Part shown: one piece after another, positions 1 to 6,123 of the stretch
How the letters are laid out: every line of letters begins with the position of its first letter
How positions within the stretch are numbered: the first letter of the stretch is position 1
Assembly: GCA_005883245.1 (NCBI GenBank)
Contig: VAXT01000180.1
Span: 1 to 6,123 of the forward strand
Length of the DNA: 6,123 nt
Source of the DNA: Actinomycetota bacterium
GTDB taxonomy: Bacteria > Actinomycetota > Thermoleophilia > Gaiellales > Gaiellaceae
Reading direction: 5' to 3'
Made by a program: the position numbers and the translations under genes
Notes under the pieces: model-generated
What the model saw: only the letters and a program-made list of their open reading frames with translations
What the model was told of the DNA's origin: nothing
The model's database searches: none

Positions 1-566
1 AACACGCCCCAGTACTCGCGGGGGACCAGGCGCTGCAGATCGCGCTCGATCTTGACCGGGTCGTCCTGTTTCGTCAGGCCGAGACGCTGAGAGAGGCGCC
101 GCACGTGCGTGTCGACCACGACACCCTGCGTCTCGCCGAGCTCGGACGCGACGACGTTCGCCGTCTTGCGCGCGACTCCCGGTAGGCGCGTGAGCTCGTC
201 GAGCGTCCGCGGCACCTGGCCGTCGAACTCCTCGATCAGCATCTTCATCGTCCCGCGGATCGACTTCGTCTTCTGCCGGAAGAACCCGGTGGGCCGGATG
301 TCGTTCTCGAGCTCCTCGACCGGGACCGCAAGATAGTCCTCCGGGCGGCGGTACTTGCGGAACAGCGTCTGCGTGACGCGATTCACGTTCACGTCCGTCG
401 TCTGCGCCGAGAGCATCACCGAGACGAGGAGCTCGAGCGGCGAACGGAAACGCAGTGCGATCGTCGCGTCGGGATGCGCGGCGGCCAGGCGTTGGATGAT
501 CGGCATGATCCGCTCGCGCTTCGGGCCGACGCGACGCCGGGCTTCGCGAATGTAACTACGCGCCAC
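1..566 (-). CDS. nth: Endonuclease III, DNA glycosylase/AP lyase (3' part cut off by window edge)
   Basis: Nth removes oxidised pyrimidines from DNA and cleaves the resulting abasic site by beta-elimination in base-excision repair. The 188 visible residues match the family throughout. The first helical region carries LLVSVMLSAQTTDVNVN at about 46-62, and IRPTGFF lies at 90-96. The helix-hairpin-helix LPGVARKTANVV is at 128-139, with Lys134 aligning with catalytic Lys120 of E. coli Nth. VDTHV at 151-155 supplies Asp152, the equivalent of Asp138. Both residues are offset by 14 from E. coli, so there are no indels between them. The C-terminal four-cysteine [4Fe-4S] loop lies beyond the left edge and cannot be checked. 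I chose the GTG at 566-564, which overlaps the end of the helicase gene by 11 bp, because it keeps the KRERI segment that aligns with the E. coli N-terminus (KRLEI). An in-frame ATG at 506-504 would remove that segment. Neither start has a strong Shine-Dalgarno sequence, so translation is probably coupled to the upstream gene. Confidence 0.95.
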   Translation of the reverse strand, partial: MARSYIREARRRVGPKRERIMPIIQRLAAAHPDATIALRFRSPLELLVSVMLSAQTTDVNVNRVTQTLFRKYRRPEDYLAVPVEELENDIRPTGFFRQKTKSIRGTMKMLIEEFDGQVPRTLDELTRLPGVARKTANVVASELGETQGVVVDTHVRRLSQRLGLTKQDDPVKIERDLQRLVPREYWGV

Positions 567-584
567 GCAGGTTTGGCCCGGCGC
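556..584 (-). promoter_or_regulatory. 11-bp gene overlap at the nth translation start
   Basis: The inferred GTG start of nth (566-564) lies inside the last codons of the helicase gene, whose TAG stop is at 558-556. No Shine-Dalgarno-like sequence precedes the GTG. A weaker stem is possible here: GCGCC (584-580) can pair with GGCGC (564-560) across a 15-base loop, covering part of the start codon. The arrangement suggests nth is translated by coupling from the helicase message and has no separate promoter. If translation instead begins at the ATG at 506-504, the overlap disappears and the genes are separated by 49 bp. Confidence 0.4.
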
Positions 585-3500
585 AGACGAGGTTGAGCGC
601 GGGGCAGGTCGAGCATGCGTACTCGCTCGGCGTGGGCCTGTACTCGCCGGCCTGGATCGCCGCAATCGCCGCGGACAGCTCGGCCTCCAGGGCCGGCAGA
701 TCTTCCGTCGTGTAGCGGGCTGCCACGAGCTCGTCCGGGCGCTCGAGGAACTGGTACACGACCTCGACCTCGCTCGCTCCGGCGCGCAGGATCGCAAGCG
801 CGTACACGAGGCGCTGGATCGGGTACTCGCGCTCGACGACCTCCGCCGGCGACGCATCCTCTAGGACGTTCGTCTTGTAGTCGACGACGAGCGCCTTGCC
901 GTCCGCCTCGTGGAACACGTCCAGCCTGCCGTGGATCAGGACGCCGTCGTGCTCGAACGCGAACGAGCGCTCGACGGTGGCGCCCGGGAGGGCCGCGAGC
1001 CGCCGGGCGATCTCCGAGTTGCAGTACGCCTCGACGAGCACCCCGATGCGGGCGATCTCGTCGTCGGAGGCCGTCGCGTAGCGAGCGCGAACCACCGTGG
1101 CCAAGTCCTCGGGCGGTCGCGGCCCCGCGAGATCGAGCGACTCGAGGATCGCGTGCGCCATGTCTCCGATCTCCGTCGCAGCCAGCCCGGGCTCGCGGTC
1201 GCCGTCGCCGAGCATCGGCCTCGTCTCGCGCAGGCCGACGAAGCGCTCGACGTAGAAGCGGTACGGGCAGAGCGCGAACAGGGCGAGCGCGCTGTACGAG
1301 AGCCTGCGGATCTGATTCTCGGGCGGCTCCGGCACCGGGACGAGGTCGTCTCCGGCGGAGCCCTTCTGGATCGTCTCGGGAGAGAAGCGGTCGACGCGAA
1401 GCATCAGCCGAGCGCCATCCCGCTCGATCTCGACAGGCGCTCCGCCCGCGCTCTCGAGCTCCGGCGCCTCGAGCCTCCCCAGCACCCAGCCGATCGGGGT
1501 CGACTCGTCGCCGCTCCGCTCGGGGTCAATCGAGCCGGAGACGATCAGCCGGTCGATCGCACGCGTCATCGCGACGTAGTAGAGACGGCGCCGCTCGGCC
1601 TCCGAAGCCTCGTCTTCGGCCTCCTTCACCTCCTGGTAGTCGGAGGTCGGGCGCCGCTTGCCCGTCGACGGATCTGCGACGCGGAAGCCGAGGCGTCCGT
1701 CGGGGAGGCACAGGATCTCGTCCGCGTCACGGGCGGCTCCGTGACGCCCCGCATCGGCGACGACGACGACCTTGAACTCGAGCCCCTTCGCGCCGTGGAT
1801 CGTGAGCAGCCGGATCACGTCGGTGCCCTCCTCCTCTGCCACAGCCTCGAGCTCGGAGGCGCCGACCGTGCCCAGCTCGCGGACGAAGCGGACGAAGCCC
1901 TCGACGTCGGGGCCGCGCAGCTCCTCGTACGAGCGCGCGAGGCGGGCCAACTTGCGCAGGTTCGCGTAGCGGCGGCGGCCGTCCCACTGGGCGAGGGCGG
2001 CGAGGTCGTAGTCGTGCTCGGTGAGGATCCGGTCGCAGAGCCGCTCGAGCGACAGCCGCGGTGCGAGCCCTGCCAGCCGGTCGTAGCGCTGGCGGAACGC
2101 GCGCACGAGCTGCGCGTCACGTTCCGAGAGACGCGCGGGGACCGACTTCTCGAGCCCGCAGTAGAGCGGACGCTTCTCGGCCGCGCGCCGGAGGTGGAGG
2201 AGGCCGTCGTTGGAGAGCCCGACGAACGGCGACGCGAGGACGGTGACGAGCGCCTCGTCGTCGTAGCGGTTGTGCAGCAGGCGCAGATAGCCGAGCAGGT
2301 CGACGACCTGCTGTTGGTGGTAGTAGTCGCGGCCGGTCGCCCGGAAGGTGGGCAGGCCGAGCTCGCGGAGCGCCTGCTCGTACTGGCGTGCATCCGTGCC
2401 GGCGGCGAAGAGGAGCACGATCTCGCCCGGCGTCACCTCGCCCGAGTCGACGAGCTCCTGTACGCGCTGCGCGACGTGCTTCGCCTCGGCCGCGCGCCAG
2501 TGGACGCCCGTGTCCTTGTAGCTCGCCTTGTCGGTGACGAGCAGCTCGACGGCGGGGCCGAACGCGGGATCCTCGAAACGGCCGGCGGCCGAGAGCGGCC
2601 TGAACGCGTCGCCGAAGTCCGACGAGAAAAGGTGGTTGATCACCTCGAGCACCTCGGGGCGCGAGCGGTAGTTCTCGGTCAGCGCGAGGACGCCACCTGA
2701 GGCCTCGCGGCGTTCGCGGAAGACCTCGACGTCCGCGTGCCGGAACCGGTAGATGGACTGGAACTCGTCGCCGACGAAGAACAGGTCCTCTGTGGCCAGA
2801 AGGTCGATCAGCTCGCATTGCAGCCGATTCGTGTCCTGGAACTCGTCGACCAGCACCGAACGGAAGCGCCAGCTCTCGCGCTCGCGGATGTTCGGCTCGT
2901 CGCGCAGGAGGTTGCGTGCCGTCAGCTGGAGGTCCTCGAAGTCGAGCGCCGATTCGGACGCCTTGGCGGCGGCGTATGCGTCGGCGAAGCGGCGGAGCAA
3001 CTCCTCGAGCAGCGCCCGGTCACGGGCCGCGAGCTCGTCCAGTGCAGCCTGCTCGACCGCGGTGCGCGCCTCCTCGTAGCCCGCGAACAGCTCGCGGGGG
3101 CCGCCGCGCGCCGAGACGTCGGACAGGTCGAGCAGCCGCTCGGAAGCCGGTGGATGCTCGAGCAGCTCCAGCGTCCGCGCGACGCTCGCGCGGGCGGTGT
3201 CGGCCTTGTCAAGGCCACTCGTCTCGTCGAGCGCTGCGCGTGCCGCGTCCCGAAGCTCCTCAATCCGCGCCTCGAGCCCGGGCCGCTCGGTCACCTCGAG
3301 CGCGAGCTCCCGCCCGGCCGAGCGGAGCGTCTCGTAGACGCGCGTCAACATGCGGCGCAGACCCCGCGCGCCGTACGTAGCGAGCAGCCGGATCCGCTCG
3401 GGATCCTGCGACGCGCAGAACTCCTCCAGCGCGAGGTCGAACGCCTCGCTCGCGATCACGCGCGCCTGGTTCTCGTCGAGCACGCGGAAGTTCGGGTCGA

Positions 3501-3840
3501 CCGCAGCCTCGAACGGATGCGCCTTCAGCAGCCGGTGGCAGAACCCGTGAATCGTCGAGATCCAGGCACCGTCCAGCTCACGCGCGAGGTCGTGCCGGTC
3601 GAGCTCGGCGAGGCGGCTGCGGATTCGTCCGCGTAGCTCGCCGGCCGCGCGCTCGGTGTACGTGATCGCGAGGATCGAGTCGATCGGGAGCCCGCGGTCG
3701 CAGACGGCGCGCACGAAACGCTCGACGAGCACGGTCGTCTTTCCGGTGCCGGCCCCGGCCGAGACGAAGACGAGCCCGGGCGCGTCGATCGCCGCGAGCT
3801 GCTCGGCGTTCGGCGTGCGGGTCTCTTCGACCACGGTCAC
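556..3840 (-). CDS. addA: AddA-like ATP-dependent helicase-nuclease (UvrD/RecB motor plus PD-(D/E)XK nuclease)
   Basis: This 1094-residue protein is the likely motor and one nuclease of a RecBCD/AddAB-type enzyme that resects double-strand breaks for RecA-dependent repair in the cytoplasm. All superfamily 1 helicase motifs are visible: Q motif near 9-18; Walker A AGAGTGKT at 28-35 (Lys34); motif Ia AITYTERAAGELRGRI at 58-73; STIHGF at 95-100; Walker B VLVDEFQDTN at 329-338; motif III VGDEFQSIYRFRHAD at 356-370; motif IV LTENYRS at 387-393; motif V LLTIHGAKGLEF at 678-689; motif VI RLYYVAMTRA at 752-761. The C-terminal nuclease starts near 847 and has His896, Asp974 in GRLDVF, Asp987 and Lys989 in VVDYKT, and Gln1009/Tyr1013. 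Cys858 with Cys1076, Cys1079 and Cys1086 resembles the AddB-type iron-sulfur staple. The GTG start at 3840-3838 overlaps the upstream stop as GTGA. The frame stays open much further upstream, but that stretch lies inside the AddB-like gene and does not resemble a helicase. Because both subunits carry nucleases, an AdnB-like identity is an alternative. The symbol is assigned by architecture. Confidence 0.93.
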   Translation of the reverse strand: MTVVEETRTPNAEQLAAIDAPGLVFVSAGAGTGKTTVLVERFVRAVCDRGLPIDSILAITYTERAAGELRGRIRSRLAELDRHDLARELDGAWISTIHGFCHRLLKAHPFEAAVDPNFRVLDENQARVIASEAFDLALEEFCASQDPERIRLLATYGARGLRRMLTRVYETLRSAGRELALEVTERPGLEARIEELRDAARAALDETSGLDKADTARASVARTLELLEHPPASERLLDLSDVSARGGPRELFAGYEEARTAVEQAALDELAARDRALLEELLRRFADAYAAAKASESALDFEDLQLTARNLLRDEPNIRERESWRFRSVLVDEFQDTNRLQCELIDLLATEDLFFVGDEFQSIYRFRHADVEVFRERREASGGVLALTENYRSRPEVLEVINHLFSSDFGDAFRPLSAAGRFEDPAFGPAVELLVTDKASYKDTGVHWRAAEAKHVAQRVQELVDSGEVTPGEIVLLFAAGTDARQYEQALRELGLPTFRATGRDYYHQQQVVDLLGYLRLLHNRYDDEALVTVLASPFVGLSNDGLLHLRRAAEKRPLYCGLEKSVPARLSERDAQLVRAFRQRYDRLAGLAPRLSLERLCDRILTEHDYDLAALAQWDGRRRYANLRKLARLARSYEELRGPDVEGFVRFVRELGTVGASELEAVAEEEGTDVIRLLTIHGAKGLEFKVVVVADAGRHGAARDADEILCLPDGRLGFRVADPSTGKRRPTSDYQEVKEAEDEASEAERRRLYYVAMTRAIDRLIVSGSIDPERSGDESTPIGWVLGRLEAPELESAGGAPVEIERDGARLMLRVDRFSPETIQKGSAGDDLVPVPEPPENQIRRLSYSALALFALCPYRFYVERFVGLRETRPMLGDGDREPGLAATEIGDMAHAILESLDLAGPRPPEDLATVVRARYATASDDEIARIGVLVEAYCNSEIARRLAALPGATVERSFAFEHDGVLIHGRLDVFHEADGKALVVDYKTNVLEDASPAEVVEREYPIQRLVYALAILRAGASEVEVVYQFLERPDELVAARYTTEDLPALEAELSAAIAAIQAGEYRPTPSEYACSTCPALNLVCAGPNLRGA

Positions 3841-3860
3841 GGCCGGGCCACCCGGCACAT
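3837..3860 (-). promoter_or_regulatory. GTGA start/stop overlap with GC hairpin at the AddA-like translation start
   Basis: The stop TGA of the AddB-like gene (3839-3837) shares two bases with the GTG start of the AddA-like gene (3840-3838). Just before the start, the minus strand reads GCCGGG (3856-3851), TGG (3850-3848), CCCGGC (3847-3842). This is a perfect 6-bp GC stem with a 3-base loop that ends one base before the GTG. The only purine-rich, Shine-Dalgarno-like stretch (GGGTGG) lies inside this stem-loop. I infer that ribosomes finishing the upstream gene open the hairpin and reinitiate, keeping the two subunits in proportion. The overlap and the hairpin are seen directly. The coupling is an inference, and in GC-rich DNA a short stem can arise by chance. 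Confidence 0.5.
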
Positions 3861-6123
3861 GGCCCACAGGTCGCACCAGGCTGGGCACGGGAAGCCGCCC
3901 TTCGGATCGTGCTGGACGTCCCCGGAACGGATCCGCTCCACGAAGCGGATCGCATGCTCCTTCGCCCGCTCGGTCTGGGCCCAGAACTCGTCCTCGTCGA
4001 GGTAGTCCCGCTTCGCGAAGCCCGGCACATCCTCCTCCGCCTCGGCGCGGAGCAGGCCGCGGGCGCGGCGCTCCCCGGCCAGCGCGCGGTAGAGGCCGCC
4101 GAGCGGCTCCATGCCGACAAGGTCGCGCAGCACGAGCATGTACAGCGGGATCTGGAGTCGCAGCTCGGACTCGATCTTCGCCGCCGAGAACGCGGTCTTG
4201 CCCGACTTGTAGTCCTGCACGATCCCGCGCGCGCTGAATGGGTCGACGTCGATCCGGTCGATCTTCCCGGTCAGCGAGACGCCGTCGATCTTGAGCCCGG
4301 CCTGGAGCTCGGGCGCGGAGCGGTCGGAGCCGAAGGCGACCTCGAACTTGCGCGGGACGAGGCCGAGCGGCGACTCCGCTTCCTCGCGGACGAAGTTCTC
4401 CAGGTCGCGCCACATGCTCTCCTCGAGCTCGCGCCGCTGGAGCTCGCCGAGCTCGATCCAGACCCCTCCGTCGATCGCCTCGATCAGGCACTCGCGGAGA
4501 AACTCGAGCGTCTCGTCGAGCCGCTCGCGGTCGACACGCTCGCCGCCGGTCCGCTTCGGCAGGCCCGAGTAGAACTTGAACAGCGCCTGGTGCGCGACCG
4601 ACCCGCGCAGGCGCGCATCGACCTCGGCGTCGATCGTGCGCGGGCGGATCAGGCGCTCGAGGAACCAGATCGAGGAGCAGTCCGCGAAGGCCTCGAGCTC
4701 GGTCACGGAGAACGTCTCCCTCGCGCGAAGCTCGTCGAGCAACACGGTGTCCGTGAGCGCCGTCGGCCGGGAGAAGGCGCTCAGCGCCCGCACGAGCCGC
4801 CGGTCCCAGCCGTTCGCGTAAGCAAGTGAATGCGCCTCGTCCACGTCGCGCGACGCGAGCGCGGTCAGGGCGCGGAGTCGCTCGCGCTCGGTCGGCGCGG
4901 ACTCGATCCGCCACGTGAGCTCCGCCAGTGGACGGCGCTTCGTCCAGCGAGCGACGTCGTCGGCGTCGAAGAGGGCGCGGGCCTCGTCCCAGAACGGGCT
5001 CGCCTCGCGGGGAGAGCCGTCGTCGGTTGCCGCTTCGCGCACGAGGTAGAGCCGGCGCGACGGCCGCGTGCACGCCGTGTAGAAGAAGTAGCGCTCGCGC
5101 GAGACCGCGTCCGGTCTGGTCAGCCGCGCGCGGCGCGACGCCTCGTCGATCGAGCGGCGCTCCTCGTCTGCGAGGAACGGCGAGCCCTGCTGGCGGCGCG
5201 GGAAGCTGCCCTCCTCGAGGCCGAGTACGAAGACGACCTCGGTTCGGCGCGTTCGCGCGCGCAGGAGGTCGGTGACAGCGACGCGGCCCGGCTCGTCGCC
5301 GCGGGCGAGCCGGAGCGTGGCCCGGTCGAGGGCGCCGTAGAGCTCTTCGCGGGAGAGCGCGCCGCCGAGGTCGACCCACGTCTCCAGCTCGTCGAGCAGG
5401 TCGTTCACGGCCCGATGAGCGCGCAGGTCGAGGATCGCGTCCGGGCCGACGGGCGGCGCCTCGAGCCCGTATGCGGCGCGAACCATCGAGCGGACGAGCG
5501 CCCGCACGGCTGCGAGCGGCTCAGCCTCCGCGCGGAACGCATCGAGCATGCGCAGTGGTTGCCCGCGCAGCTTGAGCGTCTCCTCGACGACCCTCGTCGG
5601 CTCGCTGACGGCCCGCCCGCGGAGCCGACCCTCGAGGTAGTCGACGTGGGCGCGGGTCAGCCCGGAGAACGGGGAACGCAGGAAGCCATAGAGGTCGTGC
5701 CGCCCGCCGTCCAGCCACTCGAAGCGCAGGAACGAGAGCAGCGCCTGGCCGAACGCGGTCTTGCCGATCCGGATCCGGCCCTCGATCGCATACGGCACCT
5801 CGAGCGCCGTGAGGGCGGTCTCGAGCTGGGCGCGCTGCCGCTCGACGCTCGGGCAGACGAGGAGGATCTCCTCGGGCTTCGTGCCGCCTCTGATCAGCTG
5901 GAGCACCTCGTCGGCGACGAGCTCGAGCGTTCCGCGCGCGCCCGCACCTTCGAGGAAGCGGATCGCTCCCTCGAGCTCCGGTGCGACCGGAGGCCGGTCG
6001 GTGAAGAGGTGGCGCTCGAGGTGAGCGAGCTCGGGCGGCGCGACGTCGCCGTATCGAGGCGGCAGCTCCTCGATGCGCCCCGCCGCGAGCGAGCTCAGAT
6101 CCTCGGACGTGCGCGTCAGCGAT
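3837..6123 (-). CDS. addB: AddB-like PD-(D/E)XK nuclease subunit of the helicase-nuclease complex (5' part cut off by window edge)
   Basis: The last 761 residues are visible, open without interruption from the window edge to a TGA at 3839-3837. Residue numbers here count from the first complete visible codon (6122-6120). The GTG at 5906 is not the true start, because the 72 codons before it continue family-like sequence (for example HLERHLF and FLEGAGARGTLELVADEVL). The motor part is UvrD-like but degenerate. VVFVLGLEEGSFPRR at about 296-310 follows a motif V region with no TxHxxKG signature, and ERYFFYTACTRPSRRLYLV near 343-361 is a motif VI relative. This pattern fits AddB/RexB or RecC-type subunits. 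The nuclease domain has His511 in GSVAHQ, Asp622 in GKIDRID, Asp637 and Lys639 in QDYKSGK, and Gln657/Tyr661. Cys482, Cys746, Cys750 and Cys756 are placed for an iron-sulfur cluster. By comparison with AddB proteins of roughly 1000 residues or more, perhaps 250-300 N-terminal residues, including any Walker A, are missing. It overlaps the AddA-like gene by 4 bp, the usual addB-addA order. An AdnA-like protein is the main alternative. Confidence 0.9.
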   Translation of the reverse strand, partial: SLTRTSEDLSSLAAGRIEELPPRYGDVAPPELAHLERHLFTDRPPVAPELEGAIRFLEGAGARGTLELVADEVLQLIRGGTKPEEILLVCPSVERQRAQLETALTALEVPYAIEGRIRIGKTAFGQALLSFLRFEWLDGGRHDLYGFLRSPFSGLTRAHVDYLEGRLRGRAVSEPTRVVEETLKLRGQPLRMLDAFRAEAEPLAAVRALVRSMVRAAYGLEAPPVGPDAILDLRAHRAVNDLLDELETWVDLGGALSREELYGALDRATLRLARGDEPGRVAVTDLLRARTRRTEVVFVLGLEEGSFPRRQQGSPFLADEERRSIDEASRRARLTRPDAVSRERYFFYTACTRPSRRLYLVREAATDDGSPREASPFWDEARALFDADDVARWTKRRPLAELTWRIESAPTERERLRALTALASRDVDEAHSLAYANGWDRRLVRALSAFSRPTALTDTVLLDELRARETFSVTELEAFADCSSIWFLERLIRPRTIDAEVDARLRGSVAHQALFKFYSGLPKRTGGERVDRERLDETLEFLRECLIEAIDGGVWIELGELQRRELEESMWRDLENFVREEAESPLGLVPRKFEVAFGSDRSAPELQAGLKIDGVSLTGKIDRIDVDPFSARGIVQDYKSGKTAFSAAKIESELRLQIPLYMLVLRDLVGMEPLGGLYRALAGERRARGLLRAEAEEDVPGFAKRDYLDEDEFWAQTERAKEHAIRFVERIRSGDVQHDPKGGFPCPAWCDLWAMCRVARP

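Noticed and set aside
615..1775. A 386-codon open frame on the plus strand
   Set aside because: It is arginine/serine/proline-rich shadow sequence antisense to the helicase C-terminus, with no domain or ribosome-binding site.
910..2700. A 596-codon open frame on the plus strand opposite the helicase gene
   Set aside because: Its translation is low-complexity (rich in E, R, A, L and V) with no recognisable domain. It lies wholly antisense to a gene showing all SF1 helicase motifs. High GC content removes stop codons from such shadow frames.
3909..4829. A 306-codon open frame on the plus strand opposite the AddB-like gene
   Set aside because: Its composition mirrors the minus-strand gene and it shows no motif. 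The minus strand here encodes an intact PD-(D/E)XK nuclease domain.
3841..5379. Extension of the helicase frame about 1.5 kb upstream of 3840, which would give a 1607-residue protein
   Set aside because: The added part is an arginine/proline/alanine-rich shadow of the AddB-like gene in another frame. Helicase-like sequence begins exactly at the GTG that overlaps the upstream stop. Automated start calling could go wrong here.
1..6123. Frequent palindrome-like CGAGCTCG and GAGCTCGTCGAG words that look like a dispersed repeat or binding site
   Set aside because: They occur in varying contexts across coding sequence and follow from preferred codons GAG, CTC and GTC for common Glu-Leu and Val pairs. 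Spacing is irregular and no intergenic copy exists.
556..6123. The possibility that the nuclease/helicase pair is a new phage-defence system
   Set aside because: Domain order, sizes, overlap and the neighbouring nth fit housekeeping AddAB/AdnAB recombinational repair. No defence-associated partner gene, integrase or composition shift is visible in the window.

Overview
This GC-rich window, with G or C at most third codon positions, comes from a bacterial chromosome. The Nth sequence and the codon use suggest a high-GC actinobacterium, possibly near Thermoleophilia/Gaiellales. That placement is an impression from protein style, not a computed assignment.

All the coding sequence I can support lies on the minus strand, in one tightly packed cluster read from right to left. 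(1) At 6123-3837 is the C-terminal 761 residues of an AddB-like nuclease subunit, whose 5' end lies beyond the right edge. (2) At 3840-556 is a complete 1094-residue AddA-like helicase-nuclease, with a UvrD/RecB superfamily 1 motor followed by a PD-(D/E)XK nuclease. (3) At 566-1 are the first 188 residues of endonuclease III (Nth), which runs off the left edge. The first two genes overlap by 4 bp (GTGA) and the last two by 11 bp. There is no intergenic space and no visible promoter or terminator.

The AddB-like and AddA-like proteins should form one heterodimeric machine. It would bind double-strand DNA ends, unwind and degrade them, and prepare 3' single strands for RecA. Nth excises oxidised pyrimidines and nicks the strand in base-excision repair. 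The cluster is therefore a DNA-repair operon that joins end resection to base excision through overlapping genes.

I see no RNA gene, mobile element, CRISPR array or unknown defence system. The features most worth a second look are complete four-cysteine iron-sulfur signatures in both nuclease domains, a perfect GC hairpin immediately before the AddA-like start, and the overlap of nth with the helicase gene.
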